Shown piece after piece: positions 47,715-57,659 of a DNA stretch of 64,000 bases; position 1 is the stretch's first letter; each line of letters starts with the position of its first letter. This stretch comes from Cryptomeria japonica (Eukaryota > Streptophyta > Pinopsida > Cupressales > Cupressaceae). The position numbers and the translations under genes are program-made. A model generated the notes under the pieces. That model was given only the letters and a program-made list of their open reading frames with translations. It ran no database searches and was not told the DNA's origin. The stretch lies in NCBI RefSeq assembly GCF_030272615.1, contig NC_081411.1, forward strand, positions 38,260,140-38,324,139, written 5' to 3'.

Positions 47715-48149
47715 GAGGGTATGTGCACAAAGATGGTGGTCAGAAAAGTGGACACCACCTAAAAAACCATTAAAAAACAAGTAGTGTGTATGTGGTACTA
47801 AAATTTGAAATCATCGAGTATGCGCTTAGGTCCGTTGTTCCCTATTTTAAAGAAAGATACAATGTACGCGTTGTTTTTAGGAAAGTGATTGTGTATGCGC
47901 TCATAAGTCCTAAAAAACTATGTATACAGTGCCTATCAACAATTTTTTTAATAAAAGGACTGGGTCTTATTTTCCCCATGATCTCGGCATTTTTTTCTCC
48001 TTTTCTGCGAAAGGGCTACCACATTTCTCCACCAAACACTATGGATCAGGGTTATTTTTTCTTAATTTTTGTCTTTCTTTCTTGTTTATTCAATTTGCTT
48101 TATGTTTTAAATTTAATTTTGTTTATTTTGATTAGGTTTTTTAATTTTT

Positions 48150-50652
48150 TGTTTCAAAACCCAAATTCCGATAATCCACAACAACAACAACAAAATGCAC
48201 CTCCTGAAAACCCTTAACAAAACCCACAAGATACACCTCTAGTTCCTCCTTTTGACCATACACCTAAAACACAGGAGCAGTTGATTAATTAGTTAGGGGA
48301 AAACATGTCTAAAATAAGTAGATTGATTAATAAATTGAAAAAAATTAAGTTTGAGAATCATAAACCCCTCACCACTAGCCTAGAAACATTAGCTAGTGCT
48401 GCTATAGTCATTTCCACACAAATTACAAAATGGGGAAACTTTAGGGATATGTGTCTCCAATAATATGCTAGTGGGTTATCATATGAGGGAGTGAACAACA
48501 AAATATTAGTAAACAACAAAGATGTGCCCTTTTTGTTGATCCTAAAACTAGTCAGTCATTACCTCTTAATGCGAAGAGGTTTCACATACATTGGTGTACC
48601 ACTGTGCAAATGAAGAAACTTTGTTGGTAGAGGTGGTGGATGGTCTTTGATGACCCACCTTGTAAGAATTATGAGGTGCCATTGTATTTTTTGAGAAAAG
48701 TATACTACGAGTTTGTCCTCAATGTGTGGCCAAACTATTTTTACATGAGAGAGTTCCATGGTAGAGGTGGCGGCTCTACCCAAGATAGACCTAGAGCCCA
48801 TAGGCGATTAGCCCCAGAGAGTCTCCACCCCTTAGCACCCAGATCCAAGGTGCATCAGATTGTCCTAGTAGAGCTAAAAGATTAGATGGAGCTACAGACT
48901 CTTGAGGCAGCCACAACATTGACTGGTGCCATCATCCAAAATGGGAAATGGTTAGCACACTCTCTTGTACTAGATGATGAGCCATTAGTTGCTCCAGATG
49001 GTGACGTAGAGCCCATTCAACATGTGTGTGTCTGTTGCTCAGGGATATGCTCAAGGACGGATGATGTGGTCACTGCAGATGGATCCACATCTTATTTGTT
49101 CATGATTTGTAGGAATATATGTCAGACCTGCATGACTGAGGATGTGGCACTGACAAAGGAGTTGATAGACATGTTGTTTGGCCATCAACCATAGACACAG
49201 GTGTGTTGATTTGAATTCATAGCATTTTATTTATCAGTCACTTTAAATTTTTAATTACATAAATAAAATTTGATTTGTACATTGATTCAAATTGATACAA
49301 ATAATATGCATTTCAGGATGTAGCAGTGGTATCCCATACTCCTCCCGCAGTTACTACAGCTACAACTTTGATGCCTGAGGTATAAATTTTGTAACATGTT
49401 AAAATAGAATAGTACACTTTAAATTTTAAAAAATTACAAGATATACTAACTATCTTTAATGCTTGGTTCAATTTTTTGTTTGTAGGTGTTGACAGGGGAC
49501 AAAATGTCCCAAACTGATGACATCATGCTCTCAGCGATCGATTTTGGCCTACAAGGCTATACATTATCATATTTTGTACACCCTTATTTATGTATTGTTT
49601 TGATGGAATATGCAAGTCATTTAATTTTATATTTTTAAAATTATGTTTAATATATTATTTGTACTAATTTCTCATGTTAATTTTGTTGTTTTGGGGTACC
49701 CCCTCCACGTCTAGGCCTCATCCTAAGCAAAAGATTTCCTCGAAGATGCCAAAACATGGGAAGAAGGTAATTGAACACATTTTTAGTTGTACAATTGTTT
49801 GAAAATGTTGAAAATGTCTTAGTAAGGATTTGTAGATTGATTAGTGTTTTTTGTCTATTTTACATGTACACCGATCATTGAGCTATGTGGATTTCTTGAA
49901 TGCACTTGATTCACCCATGGATCGAGAGAGGGTAGAGGTATGTATCTCTACTTTATTTTCTTGATTTCATGATTATATGCACTTGTACATGTGAACTTGT
50001 GATAAATTTTAATCTTATAATTTTTTCATACAGGAAATAGCCATAGCTGCTTCATCAATGGTGAGCCTTCCTCCATGCACTGGAGAAGCATCTCAAGATC
50101 TGATACACTTTTGTTTGATATAAATTACATTAATTATTTTTAACCTACAATACTTATCATTATATTAATTGTATTTAATTTTTTATCATATTTGTATAGG
50201 TAATAGCCAAAATTTTTGCATCGATGGTGAGCCATCCTCAGTCCATTGGAGAAGCATCTTAGGCACTGATACATCATTGTTCTCTATATTATAGCTTTTA
50301 AGTGTTTTTTATGTATTTATGTTAGTACATTGTATTAATTATAGATTTAATCTACAATATCCCCCTTCGTGGTTAGGCCATAAGGTGGATCCTTTTAAGT
50401 TTGTCTTTAAGAAAACTCCTAAGAGTGACAAGGGGAGGAGAGCGAAGACATTAGCTCTGAGATCAGCTGATGAGGTAATCTATATTTCAATTGCAAAGAA
50501 ATTATAGTTAAATGCATAGTTATGTTATTAATTGTGAACTATTTTCTACAAAATAATTCTAACTTGGCTTTTGAATTGTGATTTTGCAGCCATCTACAGA
50601 GTTATGTACTACATCGAAGAGGCTCGATTTTGATGATCCACCACAATTTTAG
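48150..50652 (+). pseudogene. Multi-exon gene of unknown family inside the element
   Basis: Exon 1 (about 48,150-49,200) is Q-rich (NPQQQQQNAPPENP), then LGENMSKISRLINKLKKIKF, GLSYEGVNNKILVNNKDVPF, WMVFDDPPCKNYEVPLYFLR, and a Cys cluster HVCVCCSGICSR...MICRNICQTC that may bind zinc. Seven or eight small exons follow: 49,317-49,379; 49,486-49,554; 49,695-49,766; 49,872-49,937; 50,034-50,096; 50,200-50,262; 50,358-50,474; 50,590-50,652, ending KRLDFDDPPQF and TAG. All have lengths divisible by three. Clear AG acceptors precede 49,317, 49,486, 50,034, 50,200 and 50,590, and GT donors follow 49,200, 49,379, 49,766, 49,937 and 50,474; others have decayed. Stops (48,215, 48,285, 48,461, 48,631, 48,883, 49,192) and a frameshift near 48,540 disable exon 1. 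I recognise no family. Confidence 0.6.
50034..50280. repeat. Duplicated exon-intron unit
   Basis: GAAATAGCCATAGCTGC at 50,034 and GTAATAGCCAAAATTTTTGC at 50,200 begin two 63-nt exons 166 bp apart that share ATAGCC, TC(A/G)ATGGTGAGCC, GGAGAAGCATCT and CTGATACA words. The proteins read EIAIAASSMVSLPPCTGEAS and VIAKIFASMVSHPQSIGEAS. Confidence 0.8.
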
Positions 50653-50842
50653 GATCATATAGTGTTAGTTGTGGTGATAAAATGACCAAATACATGTAGC
50701 TATATTCTAAATTTTTATTGTATATCAATTTGGACATGGTATATGTCACATTTTTGTAATACTTGTATTGACTTGGAAGATATGCCGTTTTTGATATATA
50801 TATATATAAATATTGATATTCGATCCAATAAATGTTTATTAA

Positions 50843-51115
50843 GTTCATTATTGTGTATTCATTGTATTTCATGGCTGCCCTTTTATAAAGTTAATTGATC
50901 ATTTGCCTATGTAATCAACAATATGAATATAAACAACAAAAATATATGATATAAAAAATTACAATCGTGGAATATGATTTGATAAAAAATTTAAAATGTA
51001 GAATTAACCCTACAAAACACCTTGTATTCAGTTCATTATTGTGTATTCGCTGTATTTGGTGGCTGCCCTTTTATAAATTTAAATGAATATTTTCATATGT
51101 AATCAACAATATGAA
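50843..51115. repeat. 188-bp duplication near the right end of the element
   Basis: GTTCATTATTGTGTATTC at 50,843 recurs at 51,031. Both are followed by GCTGCCCTTTTATAAA and GTAATCAACAATATGAATAT. Noncoding. Confidence 0.9.
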
Positions 51116-51153
51116 TATAAAAAATAATATGTGTGTGGTGTAAGAGCACCCTC

Positions 51154-51207
51154 ATGCTTGCAATTGTCAAATTTTGGTTCTCGTGTTTGGGGTCATTTGG
51201 GTCAAAG
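51154..51207 (+). mobile_element. LINE RT continuation after the inserted element
   Basis: The TSD ATGCTT is followed by about 48 bp that translate NFGSRVWGHLGQSV in one frame, compatible with the region after the first RT Asp block in plant L1 elements. The short length keeps confidence low. Confidence 0.35.
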
Positions 51208-52307
51208 TGTTGGCTTGATGATGATTGTAATGAATAACTTCATCATATGTTATTGATGAAACATATACACACACATGTTCATATTTTCTACCAGTGTGAC
51301 TTCCAAGTTGTTTATACTACAACCAGTATACTAGAGGTTTATGTCTAACCGGTACATGGTGACAACCGGTATATACATGAAGACAACCAGTGGATATACA
51401 TACCCGACATCAACCCGAAGAACCAGCGAAGATTATCAAAGGAACATCATTGAACAAATGGTTTATATGTGTTAACTCCAACCGGTATTGTTGTTCCAAC
51501 CGGTATTCATTGATTATGTGACGAGTTATCACTAGTCATGATGAGTTATCCTCACCAACAATTTTTGGTGGTATTTTTGTGATGAGTTATGATTGTTTGA
51601 CTAGATACACTGCACCTAGGAAATTGTGATATGATTTCTAGAGACTGACATGAAATCTAAATGTCTATATATTGACATCACAATGAATTATTTTGTATGA
51701 GTGAAGGAGATATGTTATGAGATGATTTGAGGCGAAGGCAAAAGTGTTAAGTTGCAGAGTATAATGGTAAAGAAGTGTTGAGTGTGTAGAAGAGGATCTA
51801 TACAAGCAAATTGTGCTTCTACTAGATCACACCACCTATTATTTTCTAATCACTGCAATAGTCAAATCCCTTAACCAGGTAAGCTCTAACAAGCTTCATC
51901 GTACAAATCCTTTAACCAAGTAATCCATTAATTTGGATTCATAAATCCTCTACTGAGGTCACTCCTTACAGGGTTTAACTTTTAACTAAGCTTTGGGATC
52001 TTTAACAAGATTCGCTCCTAGTTGAGCAACTTTTTGTAGACCTTAACTGCTTAGTTATATATTATTGTAGATAGTTAATTTGTGAGTCTCGTCTCACCAT
52101 GGTTTTTCCCATTTGGGTTTTCCACATATAAACACTTGTGTTGTGGTAGATGTTTTACTTATTGCAGATGTTGTTATATCATTTTGGATTGCATGCATAT
52201 TCTTTAACAAACTTGTTAAGTATATCTACCTGTCAGTGTCTAAAGTAGTATTGTTTTTGGTGTCACTGATTCACCCGCCCCCCTCTCAGTGCTTTACCAG
52301 TCCGTCA
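51208..52307 (+). repeat. Copia-B 5' LTR
   Basis: It runs TGTTGGCTTGATG to CCAGTCCGTCA, 1100 bp, preceded by CAAAG (possible TSD). Between 51,300 and 51,515 it holds four CAACCGGTAT/TAACCGGTAC words and three degenerate ones. The end shows the GTTTTTCCC / GGTTTTCCACATATAAA / CCCCCTCTCAGTG series seen at 1,340-1,510. Confidence 0.85.
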
Positions 52308-52309
52308 AT

Positions 52310-52321
52310 TGGTATCAGAGC
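52310..52321 (+). other. Copia-B primer binding site
   Basis: A perfect TGGTATCAGAGC, two bases after the LTR end. Confidence 0.92.
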
Positions 52322-52369
52322 CTAACATATTTAAATCCTAATCACTTGGAAGGAAACCCTAAAGCCACC

Positions 52370-53667
52370 ATGGGGGATATGAGCTACTTTGAGATGGCTA
52401 GAGATCTTGAGGCTAGTAGGAATGAGCTTGAAACCTTAAGGGTCAAACTGAAAGCTTCTCAAGTCAAAAGGAGAGAGCTGATTTAACAATTGTTAGAAAT
52501 ATCTAATAATAGTTTTTTAGATGAGGCCAATATTGATGCTTTAGCTGAGGAAGTTGAAAAACTAAACAGTGAAAAGCTAGATCCAAGGAGAGAGCTAGAA
52601 GGCCTTACTATCTGCATGAGTCAGGAACTGGAATCCAGGAGAACTGCTGAAGATCTCATCAAGGAAAGAGATCATGAGATTGCCAAGATTGAGCAAGAGA
52701 ATGCTACTTTGCATAAGCATTGGAATGCAGAGAGAGAAGAAAAAGAGAACTTATAGCTAGATATTGAATTGACATCATCTCTGAGAGAGAACCTGTCAAA
52801 GCATAATGAAGATCTCACCAGATAGCTCACTGAAGTGAATGGAAAACTGGAAAAGTTCAACTAGAGTTATACCTTACTAGAAGAGAAAATTCAATCACAA
52901 AGGATGAAAAGTGATACCTCTGGACTTGGTTTTTACACATTTGAAAAAGGAGAATCCTCTAGTACCAAGAGAAACACTCATAAGAACAAAACTGCTCCTA
53001 AGGCTAAAAAGCCTACTGGCAAGAAGGTATTTAAATCTATTTTCTTTGCTTGCCATAAACTTGGTCATACTGCAAATGTTTGTAGAAACAAACCTAATGG
53101 AAATGAAAGCTACAATACAAATGCTAGGTAGATGTCCAAGAAGTTTGAAGGTCATTGCTTCACATGCAAAATGTATGGACATAGAGCAATTGAATGCAAA
53201 TATGGAGAAAATAATCCAGTACCGCATATGCATCCAACACCAAATGGCAACTGGATGAGAAATTATGATAACCGAGGTAACTTGAACTACCAAAGACCCT
53301 ATAGAAATTGGTTTAGTCCATTTGAGATGGAAAAGGTTAAAAATATCATTTGCACCATCTGTAACTTGATTTTGGTCATGTGGCTATGAATTGTAGAAGG
53401 AGAACTGGAAGAGGAAATGCAAGACATTGGAGATCATCTGAAATGACCTGCTATCATTGTCATAAACCAGGAAACATGGCAAAGTTTTGTAGATCAAGAA
53501 AGATCAAACCGGTTAGTCATTCCAAAGATCAGAAAGGCAAGCAAAAGGTCAATATTGAAGAAACTAGAGAAGAAATCAATCGAATATGGAAGAAGAAGAG
53601 TACTGATTTACCTAAAGAAGAAACTAATCCTTCACCAAGTGTGGAGAATCCTACACTGGTGAATTAA
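52370..53667 (+). pseudogene. Copia-B gag: coiled coil and four CCHC knuckles
   Basis: ATG at 52,370 (MGDMSYFEMARDLEASRNEL) enters directly into a long coiled-coil region (EVEKLNSEKLDPRRELEGL, RTAEDLIKERDHEIAKIEQE) to about 52,890. Four zinc knuckles follow: FFACHKLGHTANVC (first Cys lost), CFTCKMYGHRAIEC, CTICN..FGHVAMNC (split by a frameshift near 53,375) and CYHCHKPGNMAKFC (His to Asn). The usual 200-residue UBN2 domain that opens plant Copia gags is absent before the coiled coil. Stops at 52,484, 52,754, about 52,823 and 53,129 are mostly TAG/TAA. The single-frame run before the frameshift indicates one former gag. Confidence 0.82.
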
Positions 53668-53832
53668 GCCTTTTCAATATGGCTGAGGGGAGCATAGCGG
53701 TAAATCTAGTTTTGGACCCCTTGAAAAGAATAAGTGGTAAGAGAATTTGAATGCATGAAATTTTGATAACTTTCTGTCAATCGATTATCAATCGATTTTA
53801 CATCTGTCAATATTGTATGTATCATTTAGTGT
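53668..53832 (+). other. Post-gag sequence of Copia-B up to the Copia-C boundary
   Basis: Contains NMAEGSIAVNLVLDPLKRIS in one frame and a direct repeat of TCAATCGATTATCAATCGATT. No protease signature (DSG) is seen before the boundary. Confidence 0.4.
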
Positions 53833-54266
53833 TGTAATTAGAATTTATGTGAGATTTTGCCAAGATCAAGGGCACAATGAAAAGCATTAAAAAAAGAGAC
53901 AATAGAATGACAAGAACAAACTATATTCTCATCAATAAGCAAATGATCAACTAGATTCACCAATACAATTAATATAGGCTTGCTTATATAGGCAAGGCCA
54001 TATGGATGTACAAGAACATAATCATGACACGTGGCTCAATGAGAAACAAGGATAGGTAAGAAATACTAGGGGTAGGTAGGAGAAATAATATAATATTCCA
54101 CAAGAGGTGGATGACCCACCGAATGTGGAATTTCTCCTACCAGCTCTATCCCTATGTGGACACTTCCCTAAGTGTCTCAAATCCAAACTACAAAGAGATG
54201 TATTATCCTAGGTTAACTTAAGTAAAGTGTAATAATATCCATAATGAATATTTATTTACACCAACA
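53833..54266 (-). repeat. Copia-C 3' LTR
   Basis: On the minus strand it runs TGTTGGTGTAAATAAATA to TTCTAATTACA (434 bp; three bases longer if it ends ACAACA). The TATATAAGC box lies in GCCTATATAAGCAAGCC near 53,980. Confidence 0.8.
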
Positions 54267-54285
54267 CCCCCTCTTAAGTGCAACT
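54267..54285 (-). other. Copia-C polypurine tract
   Basis: The minus strand reads CACTTAAGAGGGGG directly before the LTR. Confidence 0.85.
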
Positions 54286-54669
54286 TAGGGGAATGAAGTC
54301 TCAAGTCAACAATGCAAGATGGGTCTCGGCTACTAGGCCATGATAGGTACCCATGTACAAAATACAAATGTAAGCAAAACTATGCAAAGCAATCTCTCAC
54401 AAATGGAGAAAGGGAGAAAACCCAGTGGGAAAAAACTCCCCCCCAAAAGAGAGATGAATGTACAAAAGACTCTCAAATAAGAAGGACAAAACCTCAAAGA
54501 GGAAATAGTCCCTCCATAAGAGAGGAAGGAGAAGTCAGCTGACCCCCCCTAATGACACATCCTGCACCCCCAAGAGAGCTCATAGTTGCTGGAACTTACT
54601 CTCGGTGAAAGGTTTGGTGAATATGTCTACAACCTGCTCTGCTGTAGGACAATACTACAAATCAATGAT

Positions 54670-55020
54670 CTACTCCTGAATCATCTCTTGTATATAGTGC
54701 ATATGAATCTTGATGTGTTTGGTCTGTTGGTGCTGGACTGAGTTCTTCGAGATAGCAATAGCACTTTGATTGTCGCACTGTAGAACTGTCGATCGTGGAG
54801 TGGTGAACCCAAACTCTCTGAGAATCTGCTGAAGCCAAATGGTCTCAGTCACTACATTAACAATGCCTCGATACTCAGGCTCAGTTGAAGAGAGAGCAAT
54901 AGCATGTTGCTTCTTGCTCTGCCAACAAATGGGGCCTGAACCAAGGTGAAAACTATAACCTGAAGTAGACTTACGATCATCAAGATCACCAGCCCAATTG
55001 GAGTCTGTGTAACCAACCAA
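54670..55020 (-). pseudogene. Copia-C RNase H domain
   Basis: Reads GYTDSNWAGDLDDRKSTSGY, WQSKKQHAIALSSTEPEYRG, VLQCDNQSAIAISKN and HIKIHMHYIQEMIQE. It contains the catalytic Asp (YTDSNWAGD), the SSTEPEY block (normally SSxEAEY) and DNQSAI. 117 codons are open, ending before the usual VADILTK tail. It belongs to the Copia type that removes the RNA template. Confidence 0.9.
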
Positions 55021-55068
55021 GTGAAGTCTTGTGCTTGCTGCATAGTGAATCCCATAGTGATGTGTACC

Positions 55069-56163
55069 CTAGATGTAATGAAGGATGTGTTTGGCAGCTT
55101 TCCAATGAAGCTCATGTGGTTCTTGCATGAAGCGAGAAACCATGCCAACAACAAATGAAATATCAGGGCGTGTATGGGTCAAGTAGATGAAACTACCCAC
55201 AAGCTGACGATACAAAGTGGCATCAATTGGTGGAGAAGAACATTGAGCCTCAAGCTTGACTCCTAAAAGAAAGGGAGTCGGGGCAAGCTTACAATCAGCC
55301 ATATGAAAGCATGCAAGTAGATCAAGAGCATACTTGGGCTGTGATAGTGTAATCTCAGAAGGTGACAGTGAAATCTCTATCTTGAGGAAGTAGTGCAAAA
55401 GACCCAAGTTAGACATAGAAAATCTGTCATGCAAAACAGATTTGACCCTACTAATGATGGATGTGGTACTCCCTATAATGATCAAGTCATCAACATAGAG
55501 CACAAGTATCAGGTGAGAGTCATCCTATCACAAAATGTAGACATTCAGATCAAAATGACACCTGGTGAACTGTGCGGAGAGAAGAAAGGAATCCATCTTG
55601 GCGTACCAAGCCCTGGAGGCCTGCTTAAGGCCATAGAGAGATTTCCTTAGTCTGCAAATTGAGGAAGTATCTTGGATGAAACCTTGTGGCTGCTCCATAT
55701 AAATCTCCTCATCAAGATCACCATGAATAAAATCACTCTTCACATCCATCTGATGTACAGCCCAACCATGAGCTACAGCATTAGCAAGTGTCAAGCGAAT
55801 GGAGTTCATCTTGGCTACAGGCGCAAAGGTCTCAGTATAGTCAACACCTGCAACCTGAGAGAAACCTTTCACAACAAGCTAAGCCTTGTACTTATCCACA
55901 CTACCATCTGCTACAAACTTGGTCCAATAGATCCACTTAAATCGAACCATCTTTCTCCCCTTAGGGAGATGGACTAAATCCCAAGTGTTATTCCTCATCA
56001 AGGAACTATACTCTTCCTCCATAGCTTGGTCCCATTCAGGAACCCCTGATGCTTCCCAAAATGTTTGTGGATCAGAGGCAGTAGCAATGAATGCATGTGG
56101 AAGATCCTGATGCTGTGTTTGATTTCTCCGTGTATCGAAAGGATCCACAACAAGAGATCCCAT
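55069..56163 (-). pseudogene. Copia-C reverse transcriptase domain
   Basis: Reads WDQAMEEEYSSLMRNNTWDL, FKWIYWTKFVADGSVDKYKA, GVDYTETFAPVAKMNSIRL, VHQMDVKSDFIHGDLDEEIY, SLYGLKQASRAWYAK, catalytic YVDDLIIIG, LGLLHYFLKIEI, YRQLVGSFIYLTHTRPDISF and HWKAAKHILHYI. All RVT_2 blocks are present in order and the YVDD box is intact. Three stops (near 55,873, 55,525 and 55,068) break the frame. Its product made cDNA in the cytoplasmic particle. Confidence 0.92.
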
Positions 56164-56599
56164 GGACTCAAGTGTCTGTCGAGCCCAATGAGGTCTAGGT
56201 GGAGGTGGAGAATGAGGCTTTGTAACTACAAGTGGACCCTACAAAGGTGTAACCCTGCGAGTCAGAGTTGAAGGAGTCTCATCATCTGAATCACTAGCAT
56301 CACTATCCACAATGGAGGAAGGTGGAGGAGGTAGAGAGGCTAAGCTAGGAGAGCTTTCCTCAAAGTGAACACTCCTCTCAATGAACACCTCATGTGTCTC
56401 AGGATCCATCAATCTATATGCCTTAACACCCTCTAGATATCCAACAAATATGCAAGGCTGACTCTAAGGTTCCAATGCCTTGCATTTCTGTGGAGGTATG
56501 TGAGCCCATGCTGGACACCCAAAGACTCTGAAATGTCTCACAATCGGTTTCCTACTAGCCCAAGCTTCAAAAGGAGTAATACCTTGCAAAGCTTTGTGA

Positions 56600-57200
56600 G
56601 GAACCTGATTCTGGATGTGTGTGGCACACCTGATAGCCTCTGCCTAAAAGGTAGGATCAAGAGATCGTGCATGAATCATACAACTAGCCATTTCTTTGAG
56701 AGTTTTATTCTTGCATTCTGCAACTCTGTTGTGTTGTGGAGTGTATGATACAGAATGCTAAAGATCAATCCCCTCAAATGTAGAAAAATCCTCAAGTCTC
56801 TTGTTCACATATTCCCTTCCATTATCTGTGCAAAGAATCTTGACCACTTTCCTAGATTGCTTCTCCACGTGAGTCTTGAAGTCTTGAAACCTATCAAATA
56901 CTTCACTCTTATGAATGAGAAAGTAGACCCAAGTGAAGCAGGAGTAGTCATCAATGAAGGTGAGGACATAGCGGGCCTTGCTAAATGAACGTACTAGAAG
57001 TGGACCTGCTACATCGTTGTGAACAAGTTGAAGAGCTTCCAGAGCTCTGCAAGCTTTCCCCTTATCAAACTTCTCCTTAGGATGCTTGCCCATGGACCAA
57101 CCTAAACATACACCCTTTGAAAAAATGTTTTAAGGTAGACTTGTGACCATGTCTTTAGTGCTGAGCTGCTGAAGATGGAGGTAGATGAGGTGACCAAAAC
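56600..57200 (-). pseudogene. Copia-C integrase core, D-D-E retained
   Basis: Reads HNDVAGPLLVRSFSKARYVL, FIDDYSCFTWVYFLIHKSEV, ILCTDNGREYVNKRL (normally CTDNGGEY) and YTPQHNRVAECKNKTL (normally NGVAERKN), with HARSLDPTF.AEAI following. The two Asp and the Glu are all present, unlike Copia-A. Stops near 56,757 and 56,647. Further on, RKPIVRHFRVFGCPAWAH marks the end of the core. Confidence 0.88.
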
Positions 57201-57640
57201 ACTCATGCCATAGCTTACTTTCATAATTTGAATAAGTAAGAAAGGCCCTAGAAGGTGAACTTGGCACAAAGTGGTAGAATGAATAAATCCTTGAGTTGTC
57301 ATTGACTTGTCCCACTGCTACCAAGGCATCATCATCAAGTTCCTTTACCACAACTAAATCTGGTGTAAAATCAACCTTTTCCCCATTCCCATAGTGAGTG
57401 ATTTGGTAGATAGAGAGAAGGTTGGTAGACAAGTTAGGAACATAGAGAACATTCTCAAATGTTCCATCGTCCATGTCAACTAAACCTTTCCCTTCAACCT
57501 CTACTTGTGTATCATCACCTATGTAAATGTGAGGTACCTTAGATGGCTCCAATGAAGAAAACTACTTGTTTGTAGAACCCATGTGATAAAAGACACCCAA
57601 GTAAAGTAACCACTACTGTGAAGAACCTGTAGTAGCCACA
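57130..57640 (-). pseudogene. Copia-C protease remnant and pre-integrase region
   Basis: The protease active site expected as LLDSGAxxHM reads LYLGVFYHMGSTNK near 57,600, with D-S-G-A replaced. Downstream, IYIGDDTQVEVEGKG, NVLYVPNLSTNLLSIYQI and LWHECFGHLIYLHLQQL are the normal pre-integrase and zinc-binding strings. Confidence 0.85.
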
Positions 57641-57659
57641 AATGCTTGCCCTTTTCCCT

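Larger units (their letters stand above)
47715..51153 (+). mobile_element. Unclassified 3.4-kb element with short inverted ends
   Basis: Ends are GAGGGT (47,715) and ACCCTC (51,153), inverted, and directly flanked by ATGCTT on both sides (47,709-47,714 and 51,154-51,159). It interrupts the LINE RT. Beyond the first six bases the ends diverge (GAGGGTATGTGCAC against GAGGGTGCTCTTAC). A GGTGGT...ACCACC hairpin lies just inside the left end at 47,734-47,758. Contents are one multi-exon pseudogene and AT-rich flanks. No transposase, RT or LTR is recognisable. A 6-bp TSD does not fit the usual hAT (8), MULE (8-10), CACTA (3), Harbinger (3) or mariner (2) lengths. Confidence 0.6.
30061..51207 (+). 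mobile_element. L1-type LINE, split by three insertions
   Basis: Plus-strand LINE in four pieces: 5' part 30,061-30,586, ORF1 end and ORF2 44,759-47,714, and a short RT continuation 51,160-51,207. The pieces are separated by Gypsy-1 (TSD GTGTG/ATGTG), the 47.7-51.2 kb element (TSD ATGCTT) and Copia-B (starting 51,208). The 5' limit is uncertain. The 3' end is not in the window, or lies beyond the nested Copia and Gypsy copies. Confidence 0.75.
51208..53832 (+). mobile_element. Copia-B: 5' part of a plus-strand Copia element
   Basis: A 1.1-kb LTR, initiator-Met primer site and gag with zinc knuckles, cut at about 53,832 where the minus-strand Copia-C begins. Protease to RNase H and the 3' LTR are not in the window; they may lie to the right of the nested elements. 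The LTR resembles Copia-A in start (TGTTGGTAT / TGTTGGCTT), length and CCGGT words. Confidence 0.8.

Noticed and set aside
47778-47784. GTAGTG as a CACTA transposon end
   Set aside because: Orientation is wrong for an element lying to the right and no matching CACTA end or TSD was found; the GAGGGT/ATCGTT-type search gave the better-supported ends at 47,715 and 51,153.
47786-48149. N-terminal part of a 143-codon ORF with a hydrophobic run before the Q-rich stretch
   Set aside because: T-rich composition, looks like UTR or intron; the reliable protein-like sequence begins at the NPNSDNPQQQQQ region.
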